This document shows positions 54,086 through 64,000 of a stretch of 64,000 nucleotides of DNA, piece after piece. The notes under the pieces were generated by a model. That model was not told where the DNA came from. It searched no databases and worked only from the letters and a program-made list of their open reading frames with translations. Each line of letters begins with the position of its first letter. Positions within the stretch are counted from its first letter, which is position 1. The position numbers and the translations under genes were made by a program. The stretch is from Portunus trituberculatus (Eukaryota > Arthropoda > Malacostraca > Decapoda > Portunidae), in the NCBI RefSeq assembly GCF_017591435.1, contig NC_059255.1:945835-1009834 (forward strand), in the 5' to 3' direction.

Positions 54086-55017
54086 ACATTACATGGAAGA
54101 ACGAGACTAGGAATGGAATAAAAGTGACTTACACGAGCATAGATGGATTTCTGTCTAAGAGGCTAGAATATATGGATTACCTAAGAAATAATGAACCGGA
54201 CATAATGTGTGTAGTGGAAACAAAGCTAAGGCCCAAAATAAAGCTAGACTTGTTTGTTGTAAAACACTACAAAGTATGGAGAAATGATAGAAAAAATAAA
54301 GGTGGTGGTGGTATAATGGTTCTTACTAAGGAAGATCTGATAGTGAAGGAGGTGAACTATAGTAAGAGAAATGAGGAAGTGATAAATATGCTTATAACAG
54401 ATGGCAAGAGGGACATTAATATTATAACAGTATACATACCACCCAGAACCAGTGCTTGGGAATATGAACAGTACCAAATGGTGATGAGAAATACTCTAGA
54501 CAGAATGAAGCAAGAACTCATCAGAAAGGATAGAGTGATGATAGTTGGAGACTTTAATTGCAAAGAAATAGTGTGGGAAGACTACGAAGTGGTGAATGGT
54601 GGTGAGTGGGCAGAAGAATTGTTAAAGGTAGCAACAAATAACTTGATGACACAGTGGGTGAGATCACCAACAAGGTGCAGGGGACAAGATGTTGCAGCAA
54701 GGTTGGATTTGGTATTTACCAGGGGAATCTCTCTAAAAGAGGAAATTGAACATGAAAGTCCCTTGGGGAAAAGCGATCATGATGTCCTAAGCTTTGAGCT
54801 GGATACAGAATTAAGCACGAATAAGATTGTGGAATGCCAGGAGGAAAAATTAAATTATACTAGGGGAAATTATAACCATATAAGGGAGTTCTTTAATGAA
54901 ATTGACTGGTCCGTGGTATACCAGGAAAGAGATATGCAATTGAAATACGATAAATTTATGGATTTGTATAACTCTGCTGTGAAAAAGTTTGTGCCATATT
55001 ACAGAAAGGGACTTTAA
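54031..55017 (+). CDS. LINE C endonuclease, frame intact (about 328 codons)
   Basis: An uninterrupted AP-endonuclease-like domain. Motifs: TYTSIDGFLSKRLEYMDYL, EPDIMCVVETKLRP (Glu of the active site), GGGGIMVLTKEDLI, INIITVYIPPRTSAWE, VMIVGDFNCKEIVWEDYE (Asp/Asn), VAARLDLVFTRG and LGKSDHDVLSFEL (Asp-His). All expected catalytic residues are visible. It is the only intact endonuclease in the window. The downstream frame is broken, so the polyprotein as a whole is not intact. The nominal Met lies in the overlap with the upstream RNA-binding frame and may not be a real start. Confidence 0.88.
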   Translation: MEDEKWEAKEVVDKTDGIDITWKNETRNGIKVTYTSIDGFLSKRLEYMDYLRNNEPDIMCVVETKLRPKIKLDLFVVKHYKVWRNDRKNKGGGGIMVLTKEDLIVKEVNYSKRNEEVINMLITDGKRDINIITVYIPPRTSAWEYEQYQMVMRNTLDRMKQELIRKDRVMIVGDFNCKEIVWEDYEVVNGGEWAEELLKVATNNLMTQWVRSPTRCRGQDVAARLDLVFTRGISLKEEIEHESPLGKSDHDVLSFELDTELSTNKIVECQEEKLNYTRGNYNHIREFFNEIDWSVVYQERDMQLKYDKFMDLYNSAVKKFVPYYRKGL

Positions 55018-55289
55018 ATAATAAACAGTGGTTTAATAGAAATTGTGAAGAAGCAAAAAGAACAAAGAAAAGGCATGGAAGAAACTTAAGAAAAACAGTG
55101 ATGTATTATCAAGGGAAGGCTACAAAACAGCAAGGAATAGATATGTTGAAGTAAGGAGAACAGCACAGAAGGAATATGAACAGAGGGTGGTGGAAAACTG
55201 TGATAGTGACCCAAAATGTTTTACAAATTCATAAATGGAAAACTAAATAAAAGGAGGCAATAGAAAAGGTAAAAACAGGGAAGAAGTAT

Positions 55290-56900
55290 ATGAAGATGCT
55301 GGAGATAGCTGAAATTTTGAACAACAACTTTTGCAAAGTGTTTACAAAGGAGGAGCATTTTATGGGAGGAAGGCCTACGGAAATAAAGCAAATGCAGGAC
55401 ATCATGGTTACTAAGGAAGACGTAAGGAAAATTATAAGCAATCTGGATATTAATAAATCAATAGGGCCTGATGGCATATCTGGGAGGTTGCTAAAGAATG
55501 TAAGGATCAATTGTTGAACCCCATATTTGATATTGTGGATACCTCCATACGAACAAGATTAGTGCCTATATATAAGAATGGTAGTAGAATGGAACCGCTA
55601 AATTATAGACCAGTATCGTTGACTAGTATATTGTGCAAGGTATGTGAAGAAGTAATTAAAGCTAAGTGGAGTGAGTATCTAGAAAGGGAAAACATTCTGA
55701 GTGAAAGGCAGTTTGCTTTCAGAAAAGGAAGATCGTGTGTATCCAATTTATTATGTTTTTATTCAAGAGTGACTGACATACTACAACATAGAGAGGGATG
55801 GGTGGATGCTATCTACCTGGACTTGAGAAAGGCCTTTGATAAAGTACCACACAATAGACTGATGTGGAAACTAAAGATGACTGGAGGAGTAAATGATAAA
55901 CTAGCAAAATGGATGGAAAATTACTTAATGGGAAGAGAAATGAGAACAGTGGTGAGAGGAAGGAAGTCCGAGTGGAAGAAGGTAACCAGTGGAGTTCCAC
56001 AAGGGTCAGTGCTGGGTCCCATCATGTTTTTGATTTATGTTAATGATATGCCAGTAGGAATTGACAGTTATATGAACATGTTTGCGGACGATACTAAAAT
56101 TATGAGGAGAGTAAAGAATGTGGAAGATTGTAACAAGTTACAGGAAGATCTTGATAAAATATATGAGTGGAGTAAAGAGTGGCAGATGGAATTTAATATA
56201 GACAAGACCCATGTTATGAAAATGGGAAGAAGTAGATACAGACCAAACTGGGATTACAGGCTGGGTGATGAGAAAATTAAAGAGACCAATGAGGAGAAAG
56301 ACTTAGGAGTAACCGTGCAAAACACTTTGTCACCGGAGAAACACATTAACAAGATTTTTGGAAAACATACAACATGCTTCAAAATATTGGCCTTGCATTC
56401 CACTACCTAGATGAAGGAATGATGAAGAAGATATTATGTACCTTAATAAGACCCCAGTTAGAATATGCAGCATGTGTCTGGTCACTGCATATGAAGAAAA
56501 ATGTGAAGAAGGTAGAAAGGGTACAGAGGCTGGCAACAAGGATGGTACCAGGACTCAGGAGTTAGACTATGAGGAAAGACTGAGGAAGCTGGGGCTGACC
56601 ACATTAGAAGAGAGAAGAACAAGAGGAGACATGATAACTATGTATAAATTGGTGAACAAGATTGACATACTGGATAGAGAGTTGATAAAGGTGACCACAA
56701 GTAATCATCTCCGAGGACATGGAAAAAGCTAATAAAGGACATCTGTTTAAATGACGTGAGAAAATACAGTTTCCCGCATCGTAGCATTGATAAGTGGAAT
56801 ATACTGAGCAGTCATGTCGTTGACGCGGTGTGTGTCAATCAGATGAAAGAGAGATATGACAGGAATGGACAAGGAGACAGGACACAGAGAGCTTAGCTTG
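55290..56900 (+). pseudogene. LINE C reverse transcriptase, with a short deletion and frameshifts
   Basis: 55290-55517: EILNNNFCKVFTKEEHFM, NKSIGPDGISGRLLK. A shift then leads into 55511-56410: LNYRPVSLTSILCKVCEEVI, RQFAFRKGRSCVSNLLCFYS, YLDLRKAFDKVPHNRLMWKL, SGVPQGSVLGPIMFLIYV, MFADDTKIMRRVKN, EWQMEFNIDKTHVMKM. Relative to B, about 12-15 codons are deleted between TSIRT and RLVPIYKNG (B has VVPQDWKRAN there). A shift at about 56350 (FGKHTTC versus the expected FxKTYNML) and another near 56560 break the thumb. The FADD catalytic box is intact. Confidence 0.9.
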
Positions 56901-56960
56901 GGCCCTGTAATACACAAATAGGTAAATACACACACACAAATACAAAAACAACAAATTTTC

Positions 56961-57063
<103 letters not shown>

Positions 57064-57122
57064 CTCCCTCCCCTCTTCCTCTCGAAAGATAAGCTACATG
57101 TCCCCTTTGTCTAAAATATTAG

Positions 57123-57274
<152 letters not shown>

Positions 57275-57322
57275 CTCCGAAGAGAGAAGCATCCACTTTT
57301 CACTTCGAAGGCGATATAGTGA

Positions 57323-58297
57323 CTAAAAAATAGCAGCATAATACACAAAGACGACAAGTATGCCATTGACTGACCCATCACAATAAACATGAATAGCCTG
57401 AACGTGTGGGTACTTGGACAATTTAGTCATGAACATGTCTTGCAGCACATGAGGGAGCCAGTCCCTCTTGGGCTGATGCAGAGAGTGAATATCAACACTG
57501 ACACGGTGAGGGTTCCAGGCGGGTTGCAGCGGTGACATAAAAACGTTAATACAAGCCTCGGCTACACCTACACTTGTCAGTACTCCCAAGATCTTCCTGA
57601 GGTATGGTGTTGTAGGAGTGCAAGGATCATGATACAGGGGGATCAGTGATCCCTTTAGAGAGTCAGAGCCCGTGCATAGCATCCGACTAACTGTGCGACA
57701 AGTCATTTCCTGTACCCTACACATAATACTCAGCAGGTGCAGTTCAGCTCTGAGGACTTCAATCCATGCAGTCCTGGGGCATCCCAAGATTATCCGCATG
57801 GCATCATTGTGTACAAGCTCCAAGGGATGGAGTTGGGTGGCACCAAACTGTATTAAAACAGGGGCGGCATAATCAATAAGGGACCGTATGACAGATATAT
57901 AGAACATTCTTAGGACTGGAATGCCCGCCCCCAGGCCTCTGTTGGCTAGCAGCTGAAGTGGTGCTAGCCATGGCAGACAGAGGTCTCAAACATAGTGGAC
58001 GGCTTGAAGAGACTTCCTAAAGCTCATCTGAACACCCAGGTACTTGTGTATGTGAACTCTAGGGATGGGAATGTTATTTACAGTGGGCAGCCGAGACCTT
58101 CCTTTAGCTTGAAATTTTGTTTTACATTCATTAATCACTAGTCCCATTTGGACACACAACGCTGCCAGTTGTGACAAAGCAACCTGGAGAATCCTGGGTG
58201 TGGGGCATTGGAGGAGTATGTCATCAGCATAGATGAGGACCTGGGTGCCCTGCGGAAAGGAACACCGTGTAATTTTGTCCATTAAGGACTCCACCCT
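57323..58297 (-). pseudogene. I-like LINE: RT end and start of RNase H
   Basis: Minus strand 57986-58294: DKITRCSFPQGTQVLIYADD with the YADD box near 58221-58238, then MGLVINECKTKFQAKGR and HIHKYLGVQMSF. After a shift, 57323-57907: MFYISVIRSLIDYAAPVLIQ, HNDAMRIILGCPRTAWIEVL, VAEACINVFMSPLQPAWNP, and the RNase H opening HVYCDGSVNG with its first Asp at about 57390. The RNase H is cut off after that by the (CT)n flank. An RNase H after the RT distinguishes it from LINEs A-D and suggests the I group. Confidence 0.82.
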
Positions 58298-58819
58298 GAC
58301 ATGAGAAGGGAGGCAGCAGCTGTGTGTGAGGGAGGGAAGAAGAAAATGGGAAGCCCGTTACCATGACAACGGGGAGGTTGACGACCTTGAGGGCTCGCAC
58401 ACTTATCACAACAATAACAACTCTGGAGCCTTCGCCTGGGCCACATGACACTCGCAGCTGACTTGCACCGTCTACGCCTGTCTGCTGATCCCTATTGCCC
58501 TTTCCTATTGCATTTCCTGCCCTGCTGTCCACGCTTCTACTCCCACAGCACTGCACTACGCTCCCAGCTGTCCGCCCTGTGGGCGTCACAACATTCGACC
58601 TGCCCACCCTTTTGGCGGCCTCAGGCGTCCACCCTCTCGGCAACCTGCAGTCCTTCGCATTCGCGGCCCTAATCAACAACAAAAACAAGCTTGTGTTTCA
58701 TATTCCTACATAGTTGTAAATAATATAACAATATAAATTTTAACTTACCTGAATGACCATAAACAATGATTGGTTGAAAACTCGATAATATGCTTTGAAA
58801 TGTACGAAACTCGAGTTAC

Positions 58820-58854
<35 letters not shown>

Positions 58855-58906
58855 CGACTTACGTCATGTTTCAGGAACGTAACTATGACGTATATAAATC
58901 GAGACC
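58298..58906 (+). mobile_element. Tigger/LINE chimeric element, partial copy 3
   Basis: Inverted relative to 34218-35155. It starts inside the Tigger HEKG-equivalent region (gacatgagaagggaggcag). The plus strand carries the captured LINE C-terminus (RLRLSADPYCPF, CPRFYSHSTALRSQLSAL). It ends at aatcgagacct before a (TA)n array. The Tigger start codon side is missing. A (TA)15 expansion (58821-58850) sits within its subterminal gttacgta|aaatcgac. Confidence 0.78.
58821..58850. repeat. (TA)15 inside a Tigger-derived element
   Basis: Copies at 34275 and 61190 read gtacgtaactcg/gtacataactcg without any array at this point, so the repeat arose within the element. Confidence 0.92.
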
Positions 58907-58908
58907 TA

Positions 58909-59335
<427 letters not shown>

Positions 59336-59802
59336 CAACCCTTATATATAAGGTTCACACAATGAAATTTCGCTACAGCGAAGATTTCATTTTACAGCCA
59401 TCTGCTCGTTTAACAAACACCAAACTTGCTTTAACAAAGTTTCATTTAGGTAATTTTTTTCCAAGTTTGAAAGCACTGCTGTATCACACAAACCGACAGG
59501 CTTTTGAATACACCAGCACCTTTTGTGGACAACACGTGCACCACTCACTCTCCCTGTTCAAAACAAAAGCAGCGTCGCCAGCAGCTCGTCTTTCCTCGCT
59601 TAACATGCCACCGGAATGCCCTACAACCAGCTCTGCAATGTTGACTAGCGTTGCTAAGAAGACCAGGAAGTCTCTTACTCTCAAAGTGAAACCGGATATT
59701 ATTCACAGACACAAGAGAGGCGAGAAAACTAATAGCATTACTCACCACCATCTTGACTCCATCTACTGTCTCTACTATTTTCAAGTCAGCAGACTCTATT
59801 AA

Positions 59803-59923
59803 CCCCTTCCCGGTGGCAGGGCAGATGAGCAAACTGCCAAATAAAAAATTGCCTATATATAGACACTACCGACTTTTATTCATTCGTCTATATATAGTTT
59901 CTCCGCAAATGGTTACTCCTGAT

Positions 59924-59989
<66 letters not shown>

Positions 59990-60543
59990 TCTGCCGCAAA
60001 ACTGAACAAACAATTGAATCTATATGTAAGTGTTGTTTGTGTTTCATTGGTGGTAATATATGTCAGTATGTTTGTATGAATGTTTTAATTACTCACAACC
60101 AGGACTTGTGATCTGGATGTAATTTACTTCCACTTTTCTTCGTATTTTTTCACATACGTAATTGTTTTGTACCTATTCGTTTTTAGGTAACGTTGCTGGT
60201 GTGTGGTACAGTTCTTTCTCTTAGACATGATAGGCTAATGATAAAAAAAAGTGTAAATAATGTAAAAATTTCCAATATTAGTTTCAATGCGTAGCACATC
60301 TACCATCAACAAAGCACAAGCGGTGACCAGCCTTGAGAGGCCATTTTGACCAGTGTTTGGGTAGTTAAAATGCCAAATAATTATTTATTTTATTAATTTT
60401 GTTATTTGTAAGGAATCGTCTATATATAGACGACGCTACAACTTAGTGCAGTAAAATAAGATCAAGCATCTATATTTATAGACGATCCGACAAAAAATCC
60501 CGTTTTTGAAATGTCTATATATAGATCCTCCGCCGGGAAGGGG
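59803..60543. mobile_element. piggyBac-type MITE with perfect TTAA duplication
   Basis: Ends are CCCCTTCCCGGTGGCAGGGC and (reverse complement) CCCCTTCCCGGCGGAGGATC, flanked by TTAA at 59799-59802 and 60544-60547. The related element at 4740-4760 shows the empty site as a single ttaa (cttcttaattgagtctgctg on the plus strand). The interior contains five or six gtctatatatagac palindromes and a (TA)n array (59926-59986). No transposase. Confidence 0.9.
59926..59986. repeat. (TA)n array inside the piggyBac-type MITE
   Basis: About 60 bp of TA located next to one of the tatatagac palindromic motifs (gatt|gatata...tatagactctgccgc). Confidence 0.97.
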
Positions 60544-61004
60544 TTAAGAAGGCTGGTGAGACCGTATCTTCCTTGCAAGCTAAAAGAACCACCTGAACTT
60601 GTGACTCTACAGTGGATAAAATGGAAAGCCTTGTGAAAATGTGGTACATAAGTTTTGTTTGTGATACAATGATGTGCCCTTTGTTTACATTCCACAGGTT
60701 GCCGGTTAGTGTCTTTCCTGCTCCACTCTCCCTCCCTTCATAAATTTGAGATCATCAACATTATAAAGTTACGTACATACTTACATTAGTGTACATTATA
60801 ATGACTTAAATTAAACTGCCTAAATGTTTAATTTTGTCATTTTTACTTTCATTAAACCTTTCACTATACTATGATGCACCCTCGTTTTGTGTACTCTCAA
60901 TAGAAGTTCAAGTCGGGGGATAAAACGTGTAATAATCGGTTCGCTTAACGAAGTTTCGCTCAACTTAAGGTTTTTTAGGAACGTAACCCCTTCATTGGGA
61001 TTGC

Positions 61005-61968
<964 letters not shown>

Positions 61969-62056
<88 letters not shown>

Positions 62057-62058
62057 GA
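61969..62058. repeat. (TA)n array right of chimeric copy 2
   Basis: About 80 bp of TA with a final tatttatatatag irregularity. Confidence 0.96.
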
Positions 62059-62346
62059 CATATATTAAACCTCACAAAGACATTTACATGGATAGTGATT
62101 CATCCTCCAGTGACTTCCTTCCTCCTCCCTACCCTTCTCCCCGCCTCTTCAAAGTTATCCATCACCTGCCTTCACTTATGGTATGTGTGGACATGTAATG
62201 TAATGTATCATATGTATTCCCTGTACCTCTGATTATTGTATGCCTGGCAACCCACTGTAAGCCTCAGTCTGGCTGGCGTCTCCAAGGCAGGCACACGTAC
62301 GGGGGTCCTTCCAAGGCTTTCTCTGTGTTCCTCTGCCTGAATACAC
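62059..62346. other. Spacer between the (TA)n array and the LTR
   Basis: No motif recognised. The last bases, tgaatacac, precede the LTR and would hold its 4-6-bp target duplication. Confidence 0.4.
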
Positions 62347-63015
62347 TGTTACGGCCCGCCCATAACATACTCCACTACCATCACCTCCTCTGCTTGCTAC
62401 CTCGTTCGCCACCTCTCCACCTCCCCTTCCACGCCGCCGTCTCATGAACCTTCCACGCTGCCGTCTCATGAACCCTCCACGTCACCGTCTCATGAAGCCC
62501 TGTTACTGTCCCGAAGTTGGATTCACGCGGCCCCATTCGATTCCAGCGGAAGTGTTAAAGCAAGCTCGGCTTTCTGGAAAGTCAGTCGAGGTCCAGGCCT
62601 CAACCAGTGAACACAACGCCTCTTGGACTACTGTGGGATCAACCATCACCCAGCACTTCACCACTGCGACACCGCATAAGTATCACTTCCCCTCGTCCGT
62701 TTTTTCCACATTGCCTCCATATAGGATTAGTATTATTGTTAGGTATTAAGTTGGGTTCTTTATTGTTGTATTTATTTCTGTGTTATATGTATATGTGTAT
62801 GTCAGTTTCATGTTTCATGTTATATCTATGTGTATGTCAGTTTCATGTTTCATGTTATATCTATGTGTGTCAGTTTCATTATGGGTTATTAAAATAGCTT
62901 TTTAAAGTGCCCCCTTTGCATTTCCTCACCAGTTGAACCTGCAGTGTTTTTTTTTATTGTTATTGTTCACCGGCTCCCGATGCCAATCTTACCAGTTTAA
63001 CCGGTGAACGTAACA
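62347..63015 (+). repeat. 5' long terminal repeat (669 bp)
   Basis: It begins TGTTACG and ends CGTAACA, 7-bp inverted termini with the canonical TG...CA. Immediately after is attggcgaccgtgacagg. It contains a short tandem repeat gtatgtcagtttcatgtttc (62798-62878, three partial units). The second LTR is outside the window, so age cannot be estimated. Confidence 0.82.
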
Positions 63016-63017
63016 AT

Positions 63018-63035
63018 TGGCGACCGTGACAGGAC
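63018..63035 (+). promoter_or_regulatory. Primer-binding site
   Basis: TGGCGACCGTGACAGGAC starts two bases after the LTR end. The TGG start (pairing with a tRNA CCA end) and position are those of a minus-strand primer site. The tRNA species was not identified. Confidence 0.8.
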
Positions 63036-63696
63036 CATTATAACCCATGTTCAGAGTTCCATTTTTCCAGTGACTTTTTTCTGTGATTACATTATTTTTG
63101 TGTGTTTCTGTGGTGTTGTGACTTTGATGTGTTTTTTTCTGTGACTTACTCTGCGTGTGGTTTAAATTTACCTTTGTGCGATCAAGTGGCTCCTTTTGGG
63201 TTAAACGTGCTTCGTGACTTTCATTGGTATCGCATAGCAGTGGTAGAGCAGGAAACCAGGTAGAAAGGCGTGTTCACCGATAGCACTTATCTCTATTTTT
63301 GCACATAGGCAGGTGTGTAATAAGTGTTATCCAAGTGTTGGGATCATCATATGTTCATGCGAACCCTCAATCCCCTCACTTTGCGGATCATTTTTCTCGC
63401 TAGTTAGAATCGGCCATTTTAACTAGTCTCTCAGACTAATCCGCCTCCTTATCAATAACAAGTCTCAGTACAATTCGCTCCTCACTCTCAAGTCTCGTAA
63501 CTAGAGTAATCCGGATCCCTCTTAATGCCGTAATTCTCTAGTTTACCCCTCATTAGTGATTGTACTCATAAGTGTTTACTTAAGTATAATCTAGGTAATT
63601 TCCAAGGTTGCCTTTATTATCACTCTGCCAAGTTCCTCACTTAAGTAATTCGCTTATCATTTTTTTTTTTTGTTGTTTGTTTAACATCTATTTAAT
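63036..63696 (+). other. Untranslated leader between PBS and gag
   Basis: No long frame. T-rich at the 3' end (a T run at 63661-63671), then the start codon. It would contain packaging signals, none of which I can point to. Confidence 0.5.
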
Positions 63697-63987
63697 ATGG
63701 CTTCCGCTCAGTTTAACGTTGAAGATTTTTGTGCTGACCCTTCTCTGGAACAACTTAAAGATGCTAATATAAAGAAGGACCAATGGAAAGCCATCGCTAA
63801 ACATTTTGATGTTTCCATCACGTCTCAGATGACTAAAGAGGTCATTAAGAATGTAGTTGTTGAACATCTAGTGCAAGAAGGTCAGTTGCTAGGAAATGCC
63901 ATAGAAGAGTTAACTCCCATGTCAGCCTCTACGAGGACTTTAATACACAGTCCCCAGGAAGAACAGGATAAGTCAGTAGGAAATTGA
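63697..63987 (+). CDS. gag N-terminus, early stop
   Basis: It starts MASAQFNVEDFCADPSLEQL, then DQWKAIAKHFDVSITSQMTK and NVVVEHLVQEGQLLGNAIEE. This FxxPSLExL...KKDxWxxIAKHF...KxxIKxxVxEHLV pattern is the common N-terminus of metazoan Gypsy-type gag proteins. The frame stops at 63987 (VGN*). A neighbouring frame continues with IEMLRL, the usual continuation, so one indel near 63978 probably truncates the protein. Confidence 0.78.
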   Translation: MASAQFNVEDFCADPSLEQLKDANIKKDQWKAIAKHFDVSITSQMTKEVIKNVVVEHLVQEGQLLGNAIEELTPMSASTRTLIHSPQEEQDKSVGN

Positions 63988-64000
63988 GATGCTTAGACTA

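Larger units (their letters stand above)
53611..56930 (+). mobile_element. LINE copy C (3.3 kb), best preserved of the chain
   Basis: RNA-binding region (53654-54085), endonuclease (54031-55017), RT (55290-56410 and on to 56900), 3' end caaataggtaaatacacacac. 5'-shortened relative to B'. Its 3' third is duplicated in reverse at 12053-12957 (C'). Confidence 0.92.
62347..64000 (+). mobile_element. LTR retrotransposon, 5' part (LTR, PBS, gag start)
   Basis: LTR 62347-63015 is followed by a primer-binding site and, after a 660-bp leader, a gag start at 63697. The remainder lies beyond the window. Gag type and PBS placement fit a Gypsy-like element. pol is not visible. Confidence 0.85.

Overview
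The window reads as a stretch of arthropod nuclear heterochromatin, most probably from a decapod crustacean. That is an inference from the mix of repeats: CR1-, I- and jockey-like LINEs, a DIRS-type retroelement, pogo/Tigger, mariner, piggyBac and hAT DNA transposons, degenerate TTAGG-like tracts, and very long (TA)n, (CA)n and (CT)n arrays. I see no rRNA, tRNA, CRISPR array, operon or intact host gene. Nearly all coding signal belongs to transposable elements, and almost every element is truncated or frameshifted. One 191-bp candidate host exon (26020-26210) is the only hint of a cellular gene.

Layout. 1-2.5 kb: two minus-strand LINE pieces joined head to tail. 2.5-3.5 kb: a mariner (D,D34D). 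3.8-5.9 kb: two pogo-like non-autonomous elements sharing one TA, the first carrying a nested third. 8-13 kb: a near-full-length minus-strand LINE (B') behind the 3' end of another (C'). 13.3-16.9 kb: (TA)n arrays, a LINE scrap and three pogo-like elements. 18.9-23.0 kb: a pogo transposase N-terminus beside a DIRS-like retroelement with gag, RT and RNase H. 23-26.2 kb: a MITE, a decayed transposon-like ORF, an LTR- or promoter-like segment and the candidate exon. 26.4-29.8 kb: a jockey-like LINE split by a hAT element with an 8-bp target duplication. 30.85-34.05 kb: a piggyBac element with TTAA ends and all three catalytic aspartates. 34.2-41.6 kb: a Tigger/LINE chimera, then a Tigger C-terminus with a CR1 LINE (Cys-rich finger plus esterase in ORF1) embedded in it. 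41.6-44.9 kb: a second CR1 copy whose 5' third is abruptly garbled. 46.0-56.9 kb: three plus-strand LINEs (A, B, C) chained head to tail. 57-62 kb: (CT)n, an I-like LINE fragment, more pogo-like elements and (TA)n arrays, and a piggyBac-type MITE. 62.3-64 kb: the 5' LTR, primer binding site and gag start of an LTR retrotransposon that runs off the window.

The organising principle is that simple repeats act as landing pads. LINEs of one group join one another inside (CA)n tracts that are their own 3' tails, and pogo-like elements begin and end at (TA)n arrays or share a single TA back to back. This gives a self-propagating architecture in which each insertion supplies or sits in the microsatellite used by the next. 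Two pairs of LINE copies (B/B' and D/D2) share identical inactivating lesions, which points to DNA-level duplication (or an assembly effect) in addition to retrotransposition. All family assignments come from motif recognition and none was checked by database search.
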